Shown: positions 27,652 through 36,189, counted from the first letter of the stretch. The stretch is 64,000 nucleotides of DNA from Variovorax sp. PBL-E5 (GCF_901827185.1 NZ_LR594673.1:62001-126000), one strand, 5' to 3'. The notes: generated by a model not told the origin, from the letters alone. Numbers and translations are program-made.

Positions 27652-28146
27652 TCAGCCCAGCAGGCCCTTGACCTTTTCGAGCGCTGCGTTGGCGCATTGC
27701 TCGTCGAGGTTGCCGCCCGGCGCGCCGCCGACGCCGATGGCGCCGATGACTTCGTTGCCGGCCTTCACCGGCACGCCGCCGCCGAGCAGCAGGACGCCCG
27801 GCAGGTAGACCAGGTTGGCACCGCCCGGATTCTTCTGCGCGCCTTCCATCATGGCTTGCGTCGGCGACTTGGCCGAGGCCGAGGTCCAGGCCTTGCGTTC
27901 GCTCGACGCCAGCGTGTGCGGGCCGGCGTTGTCGGCGCGCTGCACGGCGCGCACGGTGCCGGCGCGGTCGACCACGGTGGCGGACACGTTGTAGCCGTTG
28001 GCGGCGCAGGCCGCGACGGCGGCGGACGCGAGCTGGTTGGCCAGATCGAGCGACATGTTCTTCTCTGTGCGGACGGCTTGTTGGGCCTGGGCGCCGAAGG
28101 CCGCGAATGCCAGCGCGAGCGCGCCGAAACGAAGGGTGGAATGCAT
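27652..28146 (-). CDS. GlcG/HbpS family (DUF336) exported protein
   Basis: A 164-residue protein with a signal peptide ending near FGAQAQQ. The mature domain shows the HbpS/GlcG pattern: ANGYNVSATVVDRAGTVRAV, SSERKAWTSASAKSPT and GGGVPVKAGNEVIGAIGVGG near the C-terminus. Members bind haem or small oxidised molecules and often stand beside sensor kinases or oxidoreductases. Here it precedes the ankyrin gene and lies next to a FixJ-like two-component pair on the same strand, though 113 bp away. That association may be functional but is unproved. Confidence 0.87.
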   Translation of the reverse strand: MHSTLRFGALALAFAAFGAQAQQAVRTEKNMSLDLANQLASAAVAACAANGYNVSATVVDRAGTVRAVQRADNAGPHTLASSERKAWTSASAKSPTQAMMEGAQKNPGGANLVYLPGVLLLGGGVPVKAGNEVIGAIGVGGAPGGNLDEQCANAALEKVKGLLG

Positions 28147-28259
28147 GGGGGAATCTCCGATGTGAAGGATCGTGCCGGCACTGCGCCGACCGCTTCACGA
28201 CTATAGAAATCGCCGCGTCCGCTCGCCATCCGTACGGCTACACGCTTCGCTGCGTAGTT

Positions 28260-28886
28260 CTACGGAGCGTCTTGTTCCGCCAGCGCGGCGTAGCGCCGGA
28301 TCAGCTGCGCCAGCGAATCGCAGCCGAGCTTGGCGAACAGGTTGGCGCGATGGGTTTCCACCGTGCGCGGCGACAGGCCCAGCGCACGGGCGATTTCCTT
28401 GTTGGTGAGTCCCGCCACGATCATGCCGAGCACTTCACGCTCGCGGTCGGACAGCTGGCCGAAGCGCTCGCGCGCGGATTGATCGGCCTGGCCGCGCTCG
28501 CGCGAGCGCACGTGCTGGTGCACGGCCTGCTGCAGCGCTTCGAGCAGCTGTTCGTCGTTGACGGGCTTCTCCAGGAACTCCGCCGCGCCGGCCTTGAAGG
28601 CGCGGCGGCACATCTCGACAGTCCCGTGCCCGGTCAGCATGATGATCGGCTGGTCGACACCGTCGGCGATCAACCGGTCGAGCACCGCGAGGCCGCTGAT
28701 GCCGGGCATGCGCACGTCGAGCACGATCGCGCCGATGCTGTTGCGGTCGAAGCCCTCGATGAAGGCCAGCGGTGCAGCCCATGTCTGCACGCGCAGCCCG
28801 ACCGTGCCGATCAGCAGCGCCAGGCTGTCGCGCACGGCCTGGTCATCGTCGATGAGGTGGATCAGCGGAGACAGGGGCGGGTTCAT
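28260..28886 (-). CDS. FixJ/TodT-type response regulator
   Basis: A 208-residue regulator with a receiver domain (DD near residues 14-15, phospho-acceptor D in IVLDVRMPG, T in MLTGHG, K in FLEKPV) and a C-terminal LuxR helix-turn-helix (LSDREREVLGMIVAGLTNKE, then SPRTVETHRANLFAKLG). It starts 4 bp inside the end of the kinase gene, so the pair is translationally coupled. FixJ-class regulators control respiratory or catabolic operons. The target is unknown; the neighbouring HbpS/ankyrin genes are candidates. Confidence 0.92.
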   Translation of the reverse strand: MNPPLSPLIHLIDDDQAVRDSLALLIGTVGLRVQTWAAPLAFIEGFDRNSIGAIVLDVRMPGISGLAVLDRLIADGVDQPIIMLTGHGTVEMCRRAFKAGAAEFLEKPVNDEQLLEALQQAVHQHVRSRERGQADQSARERFGQLSDREREVLGMIVAGLTNKEIARALGLSPRTVETHRANLFAKLGCDSLAQLIRRYAALAEQDAP

Positions 28887-30343
28887 GGCGTGGCGCCTGC
28901 CAGTGGCAGGCTCAGCGTGAAGCGCGCGCCGTGCGGTGGGGCGAGGCCGGCCGCGAGCGCGCCGCCCATGCCGCCGGCCAGCGTCTCGCTCAGGCTCAGG
29001 CCGAGGCCGAGCCCGCCTTCGCGCGTGCTGAAGAAAGGCTCGAACAGGCGAGGCAGCGCGTCGGCCGGGATGCCGGGCCCGTTGTCGCTCACCACGAGGC
29101 GGCCCGTCGATCCTTGCGCCGTCACGTCGATGGCGATCCGCCGCGTCCCGGCCGGCATCTGTTCGAGGGCCTGCAGCGCATTGATCAGCAGGTTGTGAAC
29201 GATCTGCTCCAGCGCCACCGGATCGGCCAGCACGCGCACCGGCGACGCGGCGTCGAACGCGACGTCCACGCCGCGCCGCGCGCACTCGGGCTCCAGCAGG
29301 TAGAGCGCGCTGCGCACGGCGTTCTGCAGTGTGACCGGTTCGCCGCGGCCCCCGGTGTCGGGCCGTTCGATCGCGCGCCGCAGCCGGCCCACGACGTCGG
29401 CGGCGCGGCGCGCCTGCTCCACGGCCTGACCCATCGCGCCGCGCGCGGCCTGCAGTTCCGGCGGCTCGTCGTCGAGCAGGCGGCGCGCTGCCTGGGTGTT
29501 GGCCAGCACCGCGGTCAGCGGCTGGTTCAGTTCGTGCGCCATGCCGGCCGCCAGTTCGCCCAGCGCATTGAGCCGCGCCACCTGGCCCAGGCGCAGCAGC
29601 TCTTCCGCGCGCCGGCGTGCGCTGCGCTGGCGCAGCAGCATGCGTGTTCCGCCGAGCAGCAGGCCCATGACGAGCGACCAGCCGATCATCCCGAGCCACG
29701 GCAGCTCGTCCCAGCCGACACGGCGCTCGGCCACGACGTCGAAGGGCTGGCTGTCGGAGGCCAGCATCTTGCGGAATCCGAAATGCCAACCGCCCGGCGC
29801 GAGCTGCCCCGGCTGCACGACGAACTGCTGCGTGCCCTGTTCGATCGCGACGCGGGCCGGGCTCGTCAGCGGGTCCGAAGGCCAGTCCCGCGAGGGCACG
29901 GTCGCAGCCAGGTCGATGTCCAGTTCATAGCTCACCGGATCCGCCGCCATCACGAGGCGGTAGCGCCCATGCGGAAGATCGACCTGCGCGAGCGCGGCCC
30001 GGCGCAAGCTGCGTGAAAGTGTTTCGGCTTCCGTCGCGGCCGGGTCCGGCCAACTGGCGCCGCGCACGCGTCGCTGCACCGACAGGATGGATGGATAGAC
30101 CGAGCTCAGACGTTGCTCGGGCTGGTCCACTGCATCGGCCTGGCCGAGCAGTGCGAGCGTGGCCAGCACGGCGTCGTACTGCACGACCTGCTGGCTCAGC
30201 AGGCGATGGGCAATGCGGGCGTCGGTGTCGAAGGCCTCGTGCAGCTGCTGCAGTTCGGCGCGCGCGATCCACACCGCGCCGGCTGCGCTCAGCAGCAGCC
30301 ACGCGATGCACCAGCCGGCGAGTGCGCGCAAGGGATGCTTCAT
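28883..30343 (-). CDS. Membrane sensor histidine kinase
   Basis: A 486-residue kinase. TM1 is at about 7-27 and TM2 at about 237-258, bracketing a periplasmic sensor of about 210 residues with no recognised family. The phospho-histidine lies in AGMAHELNQPLTAVLANTQ, the N-box is NLLINALQAL, and G-boxes are DNGPGIP and GLGLGLSLSETLAGGMGG. ATG 30343 is preferred. The frame extends upstream in-frame to 30550, but that extension resembles the end of a CitE-type lyase rather than kinase sequence. It forms a pair with the FixJ-like regulator at 28260. Confidence 0.92.
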   Translation of the reverse strand: MKHPLRALAGWCIAWLLLSAAGAVWIARAELQQLHEAFDTDARIAHRLLSQQVVQYDAVLATLALLGQADAVDQPEQRLSSVYPSILSVQRRVRGASWPDPAATEAETLSRSLRRAALAQVDLPHGRYRLVMAADPVSYELDIDLAATVPSRDWPSDPLTSPARVAIEQGTQQFVVQPGQLAPGGWHFGFRKMLASDSQPFDVVAERRVGWDELPWLGMIGWSLVMGLLLGGTRMLLRQRSARRRAEELLRLGQVARLNALGELAAGMAHELNQPLTAVLANTQAARRLLDDEPPELQAARGAMGQAVEQARRAADVVGRLRRAIERPDTGGRGEPVTLQNAVRSALYLLEPECARRGVDVAFDAASPVRVLADPVALEQIVHNLLINALQALEQMPAGTRRIAIDVTAQGSTGRLVVSDNGPGIPADALPRLFEPFFSTREGGLGLGLSLSETLAGGMGGALAAGLAPPHGARFTLSLPLAGATP

Positions 30344-30550
30344 GGCGCGGATTCTGCGCCAGCGCGCGAGATGCGGCGGAACTTCTCGGAGGCCGGCATG
30401 GCCGAGAATCTCGCCGTGCCGATCCTTGATCGCGCCCCGACCCTCCATCGCTGCCTGCGCCATTGCCGCGACGAACTCGCGGGCCCATGCGAACTGTTCG
30501 CGTGTCGGCGAGAAGACCGTCGCTTCGCGCCCTCCCGCGCCATGGGCGGC
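30344..30550 (-). pseudogene. Probable 3' remnant of a CitE/HpcH-type CoA-ester lyase
   Basis: In the frame directly upstream of the kinase ATG, 69 codons between a TAA (30551-30553) and the kinase read as the C-terminal arm of the CitE/HpcH lyase family: VFSPTREQFAWAREFVAAM, then AQAAMEGRGAIKDRHGEIL. I recall the family pattern as FxPTxxExxWAxxVxxA....GxGAxxxDGxM. The barrel domain and start codon are missing and the true stop has been lost, since the frame runs into the kinase. This is by-eye similarity. An N-terminal kinase extension is the alternative. Confidence 0.45.
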
Positions 30551-30578
30551 TTATTGCGAAAGAGCCGGATTCGTCGGG

Positions 30579-30809
30579 TCAGTGAGTGTGCAGTTTTTCC
30601 TGCAGCCAGACCTTGATCGAATCCAGCAGGTGCTGAGGCAAGCGCAGCGAGATTGTCTTGGTCGTGGGTTTCAAGTTGGGCAGCGTGACCTTCCTGGCCT
30701 TCGACCCGTCAAGGTGGTCCATGGAGCCATGTTTTTCCCAGTACGCACGCTCTTGTGCTTCGGTGGTGAACTTCGGGATCGCTTGAATCTGCTCTGCAAT
30801 GCGCGCCAT
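30579..30809 (-). CDS. CopG/BrnA-like antitoxin without visible toxin
   Basis: A 76-residue protein: an N-terminal acidic part with FTTEAQERAYWEKHG, then a short linker and a ribbon-helix-helix-like end, TKTISLRLPQHLLDSIKVWL. This is the plan of CopG/BrnA-type antitoxins, which bind their own promoter and neutralise a BrnT-like toxin. No BrnT-like frame is visible upstream or downstream, so it seems to be an orphan. An upstream in-frame ATG at 30905 would add 32 residues not typical of the family. The antitoxin family is fairly clear; activity is unknown. Confidence 0.7.
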   Translation of the reverse strand: MARIAEQIQAIPKFTTEAQERAYWEKHGSMDHLDGSKARKVTLPNLKPTTKTISLRLPQHLLDSIKVWLQEKLHTH

Positions 30810-30967
30810 CGCGCGGCTCTGATCCGCGTCCGCCCGCAGGGTTCGTGAAATAAGCCGCTGTTGCGGGGCCGCCTGGTGTGGCCGAATCGTCACCAGGGCC
30901 GGCAATGGCCTCGCAGGAAGCTACCATCGCGCCGCCCTGGACATTGTTGGTGCCCGCCCCGCGGGTC

Positions 30968-31014
30968 ATTTGTTCAGCCCCTCAGCGATTGGCTCAAGGC
31001 AGAAAAGAACAAAT
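30968..31014 (+). promoter_or_regulatory. 8-bp inverted repeat enclosing the tpsB leader and start codon
   Basis: ATTTGTTC at 30968-30975 and GAACAAAT at 31007-31014 are perfect inverted copies separated by 31 bases. The right arm includes the first two bases of the tpsB ATG (31013). In mRNA the stem would cover the start codon and the bases where a ribosome site should lie, which is otherwise weak (AAAAGAACAA). It could be a translation-control hairpin or a dimer-binding site. The repeat is certain; its function is inferred. Confidence 0.4.
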
Positions 31015-32677
31015 GAGTGGAAGCTTGACGACGCGATTCCTGGCCCGATGCCTTGCCCCTCTCCTGGCGCTTGCAAGCGCAGCAGCCATGGCGGCGACGC
31101 CGGAAGTGCGCTTCGACATTGCGCGCTTCCAGGTCGAAGGCAATACCTTGCTGACGCCCGCGCAGATCGACCAGCGCGTCGCCGCGTTGGCCGGGCCGGG
31201 GCGCGCCTACGGCGACATTCAATCGGCCGTCGAGGCACTGCAGGACGCTTACCGCGAGGCCGGCTACACGACCGTCACGGTCTCGCTGCCCGAGCAGGAA
31301 CTGACGGGCGGCGTGGTCCGCATCCAGGTCACCGAGCGCGTGATCGCCTCGGTCACCGTCACCGGCAACCAGCACTTCGACGCCGACAACATCCGCGCCA
31401 GCGTGGCGCCGCTGCAGGTGGGCCGTGCGCCCGTTCTGCGCGCGATCTCGGAATCGATCCAGCTGGCCAACGACAACCCGGCCAAGCAGATCGGCGTGAC
31501 GCTCGCCGAGGGCGCCGCGCCCGGCACCATCGACGCCAAGGTGGCGGTGACCGACTACCAGCCGCTTCGGCTCACCGCGACGCTCGACAACAGCGGCACG
31601 CCGGCGACCGGCCGCTGGCGCGCCGGCGTCGCGCTGCAGGATGCCAATCTGTTCGACCGCGACCAGGTCGGCACGCTGGCCTACACGACCTCGCCCGGCA
31701 AACCGAACGGCGTGCAGATGGACCTGTACTCGTTCGGCTATCGCATTCCGTTCTACGGCATCGGCGACAGCCTGGACTTCGTCTACGGCAAGTCCAACAC
31801 CAACGCACCGGCCGCATCGCCCACGCTCGGCGGCGTGCTCGGCTTCACCGGCAAGGGCGATGTGTTCGGCGTGCGCTGGAACCATTTCCTGGGCCGCGAC
31901 GGCGAGAGCTTCGCCAAGCTGGTGCTCGGCCTCGACCACAAGAACATCGATTCGCGCTGCAGCGTCGGCGGCCAGCAGGTCAGCATCGACGGGCCGACGC
32001 CGCCGATCGCTTCGTGCGTGCCCTACCAGACGACGCCGCTGAGCCTCACGTACTTCGGGCAACGCGACGGCATCGACCAGAGCCTGAGCTACAGCGCCGG
32101 CGTGTCGCGCAACATCCCGAGCGGCAAGAGCTTCACCAACATCGACGGACGCACGGATCGTTATTCGTACCTCACTTCCGGCAACCGCGACACGCGGGAC
32201 GGCTTCATGGCCGTGAACGGCGCGGCTTCGTTCTCGAAGGCCTTCGCCGGCGGCTGGCAGGCGCGCCTGGCGGGCGTCGCGCAGTACAGCCACTCGCCGC
32301 TGGTGAGCAGCGAACAGTTCTCGCTGACGGGCGCGGCACTGGTGCGCGGCTTCGAGGAGCGCGCGGTGGCCGCCGACAGCGGGCTGGTCGTCAATGCCGA
32401 GCTCTATACGCCGGAGCTGGCGGGCCTCGCCGGCATTCCCGGCCAATTGCGGCTGCTGGCTTTCGTCGACGCCGGCCATGGCAACAACAACCGGACCGAA
32501 GGCACGGTGGTGCCGCGCAGCGTCAATGTGTCCAGCGCCGGCGTCGGCATGCGCTACGTCTGGACGCGCGACTTCGGCCTGCGCCTCGATGTGGCCCGCG
32601 TGCTCGATGCCGGCAACTCGGCGACCGAAAAGCGCGGCGACTGGCGTGCGCAGTTCAGCGCCGTGCTGTCGTACTGA
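31013..32677 (+). CDS. TpsB outer-membrane transporter (ShlB/FhaC/HecB family)
   Basis: A 554-residue two-partner secretion transporter. A signal peptide ends near AAAMAA. The POTRA region (about 35-190) contains FDIARFQVEGNTLLTPAQID, VEALQDAYREAGYTTVTV and VRIQVTERVIASVTVTGNQH. The rest (about 200-554) is a 16-strand barrel, ending in the aromatic C-terminus FSAVLSY. The barrel motif DNSGTPATGRWRAG is the FhaC-type strand, and GLRLDVARVLD lies near the end. It exports the TpsA protein encoded 22 bp downstream. The leader overlaps an inverted repeat. Confidence 0.92.
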   Translation: MSGSLTTRFLARCLAPLLALASAAAMAATPEVRFDIARFQVEGNTLLTPAQIDQRVAALAGPGRAYGDIQSAVEALQDAYREAGYTTVTVSLPEQELTGGVVRIQVTERVIASVTVTGNQHFDADNIRASVAPLQVGRAPVLRAISESIQLANDNPAKQIGVTLAEGAAPGTIDAKVAVTDYQPLRLTATLDNSGTPATGRWRAGVALQDANLFDRDQVGTLAYTTSPGKPNGVQMDLYSFGYRIPFYGIGDSLDFVYGKSNTNAPAASPTLGGVLGFTGKGDVFGVRWNHFLGRDGESFAKLVLGLDHKNIDSRCSVGGQQVSIDGPTPPIASCVPYQTTPLSLTYFGQRDGIDQSLSYSAGVSRNIPSGKSFTNIDGRTDRYSYLTSGNRDTRDGFMAVNGAASFSKAFAGGWQARLAGVAQYSHSPLVSSEQFSLTGAALVRGFEERAVAADSGLVVNAELYTPELAGLAGIPGQLRLLAFVDAGHGNNNRTEGTVVPRSVNVSSAGVGMRYVWTRDFGLRLDVARVLDAGNSATEKRGDWRAQFSAVLSY

Positions 32678-32699
32678 AGACAAGAAGAAGGAACATCCC

Positions 32700-35348
32700 A
32701 TGCGCTTCAGGCTCCGCCACCTTCCGCTCGCCCTCGCCGCGCTGTGCACGGCCATCGGCCTGCCGCTGCACGCCCAGGTCCTGCCGGGCGCCTTGCCGAC
32801 GGGCTGGAACGTCACGTCCGGCGCCGCCGCCATCAGCCGCAACGGCACGACGCTCAACATCCTGCAGACCACGCCGCAGGCGCTGGTCAACTTCCAGATC
32901 TTCAATGTGGGCTCGGGCGCGCTGGTCGACATCCAGCAGCCCAGCGCCAGCGCGGCACTGCTGGCGCGAACCACGGGCGGTGACCCGTCGCAGATCTACG
33001 GGCAGATCAAGGCCAACGGCGCGCTGTGGCTCATCAACCCGGCCGGCATCATGGTGGGCGCGGGTGCGCGCATCGACGTCGCGCGCTTCGTGGCGAGCAC
33101 GCTCAATGTCAGCGACAGCGATTTCCTCGCGGGGCGACTCACATTCACGAGCGGCGCCACGGCCGGCGAAGTGCGCAACGCCGGCACCATCCGCGCGGCG
33201 AGCGGCGGCAGCATCTACCTGGTGGCGCCGAGCGTCACCAACACCGGCACCCTGAATGCGCCGCACGGCGAAGTGCTGCTGGCCGCCGGACAGAACGTGC
33301 AGCTGATGGACACCGGCACGCCGGGCGTGTCCGTCGCGATCACCGGTGCGCAGGGCGAAGCGAAGAACCTCGGACGCATCGTCGCCGAGGCCGGACGCAT
33401 CGGCCTGGCGGCGGGCCTGGTCAGCAACGGCGGCCGCATCGATGCCGACAGCGCGGTGAGCGAAGGCGGCCGCATCTTCCTGCGCGCATCGGGTGACCTC
33501 AGGACATCGGCGGCTTCGGACATCAGCGCCAGCGGCACCACCGGCGGCCGCGTCGAACTCATCGCCGACGGCGCGGCCTCGATCGACGGCCGCGTCGCCG
33601 CCACGGGCAGCGCAGGCAAGGGCGGCTACGTCGACACCTCGGGCCACGGCTCGCTGGACGTGGTCAACGTGCCAACGGTCGGCCGCGGCGGCGAGTGGCA
33701 CATCGATCCCTTCGACATCGAGATCGTGGCATCGGGCAGCGGCGGCGTCTCCGACAGCAGCAATGCCATCGTGTCCAACGAATCGGGCGCGCACATCGGT
33801 GCCGACACCCTCACCGCGCAGCTCGACCTCGGCACGAACGTGAGCATCACCACCGGCCCCTGGAGCGGCCCGTCGCTGGGCAACATCACCGTGTCGGCGC
33901 CCATCGCCAAGACCGGCAGCATCGATTCGACGCTGACGCTGAACGCCAGCAACAACATCGTCATCAACGCGCCCATCACCAGCAGCAGCAGCGCGCTCGG
34001 GCTCAACCTCAACAGCAACTACACGGGCGGCTACCCCAGCGCCGACCACGCGGTGCAGTTGAATGCGAACCTGAACCTGCATGGCGGCGTGCTCAACGTG
34101 TCGGAGGGAGAGGGCGGCAGCGGCAACGGCACGATCGACATCATGAGCGGCACGACCTCCCTCGGCGCGGCCACGTCGGCGATCCATGCCGCCGCCGTGA
34201 ACGTGGCGTCGGGCGCCACCTTGTCGGTGAGCAGCGCGGGCGCCGCGATCTCGGGCAGCCTGAGCAATCAGGGCATGGTGCAGATCGGGCAGGGCGCGAC
34301 ACTCGACGCGCACTTCGGCGAGGCGAATCCGAACAACGGCGCCATCGTGCTTCAAGGCGGGGGGCAACTTGGCACCGGCGGCACCAGCATCTACAACAAC
34401 GGCAGCATCAGCGGCACCGGCACCCTCGCGATGGGCGGCTCGGACGGCGCCACGCTGTTCAACAACGGCACGGTGGCGCCGGGCACGGCCGGCACGACGG
34501 GCATGCTCGCCGTGCAGGGCAGCTACACGCAGGGCAGCCGCGGCGTGCTCGACGTCAAGCTGGGTGGCCTGGGAACCGGCCAGTTCGATCTGCTCGACGT
34601 GGACGGGTCTGCGCGCCTCGGCGGCACGCTCAACATCAATGCGTTGAACGGCTTCGCGCCGGCGAATGCAGCGTATGCCGACTTCATCGTCGCGCGCGGC
34701 AGCAACAACGGCGGGACTTTCGACCAGGTCGTGGCGCCGGCCGCCTCAGGGTCCGGCGGCGTGGCCTCGCTGTCGGTGAGCTATCCCGCGCAAGGCACGG
34801 CCGCGGCACGCGTGACCGCGGCGGTGGTCCCTTCGCTGGGCGCCTGCACGGCCACGCCGTCGATCGCAGGCTGCATGCTGGTGCTGCCGACCCTGGCCTC
34901 CTGCACCGCGACGCCATCGCTCGCGGGTTGCCTGGCGGTGCTGCCGACGCTGGCCTCGTGCCAGGTGAGCCCGTCGCTGCCGGGTTGCTCGGCGGTGCTG
35001 CCGCCCCCGTCCACGGCCACGGTCTCGCCGCCGCCCTCCGCGGACATCTGCACCATTGCGCCCAATTCGGCGCTGTGCCAGGTGCTGTCGCCGCCGACCG
35101 CGTCCGAGCCGGTGAAGCCCATCCAGCAAGCCAGCAACGAAGTCATCAAGACGGTGACGACGATGCAGTCGACGCCGGTGAGCAACCAGCCGCCGGCTTT
35201 CCTGGACGCTTCCTCCGGCTCGTCCTCCGGTGCTTCGTCCAGCAGCGGCAGCGACAGCAAGACCGACGCCAAGACGGACACCAAGGAAGTCGCGGCGACC
35301 GGCGTCGCCAGCAAATCCGAGCCCGTCAAGAAGATGTACTGCAACTGA
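32700..35348 (+). CDS. TpsA filamentous haemagglutinin-type exoprotein
   Basis: An 882-residue secreted protein with a signal peptide ending near PLHAQ. The N-terminal TPS secretion domain (about 25-290) has GWNVTSGAAAISRNGTTL, FNVGSGALVDIQ and INPAGIMVGAGARID, a variant of the NPNGI motif. The centre is a low-complexity beta-helix rich in G, S, N and T. Near 34840-35010 are three 20-residue repeats of the form C-x8-C-x-VLPTLAS, followed by an S/K/D-rich stretch and the C-terminus VKKMYCN, a tail I associate with Burkholderiales TpsA proteins. It is probably surface-retained and may act in adhesion or biofilm. AAGAAGGA precedes the ATG. Confidence 0.9.
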   Translation: MRFRLRHLPLALAALCTAIGLPLHAQVLPGALPTGWNVTSGAAAISRNGTTLNILQTTPQALVNFQIFNVGSGALVDIQQPSASAALLARTTGGDPSQIYGQIKANGALWLINPAGIMVGAGARIDVARFVASTLNVSDSDFLAGRLTFTSGATAGEVRNAGTIRAASGGSIYLVAPSVTNTGTLNAPHGEVLLAAGQNVQLMDTGTPGVSVAITGAQGEAKNLGRIVAEAGRIGLAAGLVSNGGRIDADSAVSEGGRIFLRASGDLRTSAASDISASGTTGGRVELIADGAASIDGRVAATGSAGKGGYVDTSGHGSLDVVNVPTVGRGGEWHIDPFDIEIVASGSGGVSDSSNAIVSNESGAHIGADTLTAQLDLGTNVSITTGPWSGPSLGNITVSAPIAKTGSIDSTLTLNASNNIVINAPITSSSSALGLNLNSNYTGGYPSADHAVQLNANLNLHGGVLNVSEGEGGSGNGTIDIMSGTTSLGAATSAIHAAAVNVASGATLSVSSAGAAISGSLSNQGMVQIGQGATLDAHFGEANPNNGAIVLQGGGQLGTGGTSIYNNGSISGTGTLAMGGSDGATLFNNGTVAPGTAGTTGMLAVQGSYTQGSRGVLDVKLGGLGTGQFDLLDVDGSARLGGTLNINALNGFAPANAAYADFIVARGSNNGGTFDQVVAPAASGSGGVASLSVSYPAQGTAAARVTAAVVPSLGACTATPSIAGCMLVLPTLASCTATPSLAGCLAVLPTLASCQVSPSLPGCSAVLPPPSTATVSPPPSADICTIAPNSALCQVLSPPTASEPVKPIQQASNEVIKTVTTMQSTPVSNQPPAFLDASSGSSSGASSSSGSDSKTDAKTDTKEVAATGVASKSEPVKKMYCN

Positions 35349-35358
35349 GGTGCACGCG

Positions 35359-35829
35359 ATGCCATTCGATCAACGACAACGATTCCCGATTCTTCTGCTG
35401 CCGCTGGTGGCCCTGCTGCTCGCGGCCCCGGCCGCCCACGCACAGGCCGTCGGCTCGGTGCAGGACCTGAGGGGCACCCTGGTGTCCCGCGGCGCCGATG
35501 GCGTGAGCCGCGTGCTGGCGCTGAACTCGCCGGTGCGCGAGGGCGATACGCTGAGCACCGAACGCAACAGCTACGCCCGCGTGGTCTTCAAGGACGATGC
35601 CGACATCACGCTGCAGCCCGGATCGGTATTGGTCGTCACGCGCTATGCCTACGACGCCGACAAGCCGCAGCAGGACAAGGTCGAGCTCGGCCTGGCGCAG
35701 GGCGCCATGCGCAGCAACATCGGCAAGCTGGCACGGCGCAGCACCGAGGCCACCGTGATCCAGACGCCCATGGGCGTGCTCAAGGGGAGTGCCAGCATGG
35801 TCGTCTCCCTCGATCCGAACGCGCATTGA
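35359..35829 (+). CDS. Exported FecR-domain protein
   Basis: A 156-residue protein with a signal peptide (LLPLVALLLAAPAAHAQ) and one FecR domain: VGSVQDLRGTLVSRGADGV, NSPVREGDTLSTERNSYARV, FKDDADITLQPGSVLVV and VIQTPMGVLKGSA. Unlike regulatory FecR proteins there is no N-terminal cytoplasmic tail or membrane anchor, so it is periplasmic or surface-exposed. It follows the TpsA gene by 10 bp and is probably part of the same operon, perhaps interacting with the exoprotein or transporter. FecR-domain genes beside TpsA genes recur in Burkholderiales as I recall. Confidence 0.88.
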   Translation: MPFDQRQRFPILLLPLVALLLAAPAAHAQAVGSVQDLRGTLVSRGADGVSRVLALNSPVREGDTLSTERNSYARVVFKDDADITLQPGSVLVVTRYAYDADKPQQDKVELGLAQGAMRSNIGKLARRSTEATVIQTPMGVLKGSASMVVSLDPNAH

Positions 35830-35852
35830 TCCGCAAGAAACAAGAGAACGCC

Positions 35853-36179
35853 ATGAACAAATTGCTCATCGTCCTGCTGTTCGGATGGCACGGCGCCGCC
35901 GCCCTGGCCCAGTCGCCGAAGCCGCCGAGCCTCACGCTGCCGCCGGGCCTGTACGTGCAGGTCCTCGACGGACTGATCCACGTCACCAATCCGACCGGTA
36001 CCTCGAACTTCGCCGCAGGGCAGTTCGGCTACACGGCTTCCATCCAGCAACCCCCGGTCGTGGTGCCGAAGAACCCGGGCATCCAGTTCACGCCGCCGCC
36101 TGCGTTCAGCACCAGCACCGGTCCGGCAACGACATCGGCCAGCGCCAAATCCAACGCAGTGGATTGCGAAGTGCGCTGA
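35853..36179 (+). CDS. Small exported proline-rich protein of the TPS operon
   Basis: A 108-residue protein with a signal peptide (LLIVLLFGWHGAAALAQ) and no domain I recognise. The mature part is rich in P, S and T, with LPPGLYVQVLDGLIHVTNPT and a C-terminal cysteine in NAVDCEVR. ATG 35853 is taken over the in-frame TTG at 35826, which would overlap the FecR stop. It ends 10 bp before the convergent LysR gene. It shares strand and spacing with the TPS genes and is probably co-expressed with them. The function is unknown. Confidence 0.7.
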   Translation: MNKLLIVLLFGWHGAAALAQSPKPPSLTLPPGLYVQVLDGLIHVTNPTGTSNFAAGQFGYTASIQQPPVVVPKNPGIQFTPPPAFSTSTGPATTSASAKSNAVDCEVR

Positions 36180-36189
36180 GCGCCCGTAC

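Noticed and set aside
30709..30969. An 86-codon frame upstream of the antitoxin, considered as the missing toxin.
   Set aside because: It overlaps the antitoxin in another frame and shows no BrnT-like or other toxin features.
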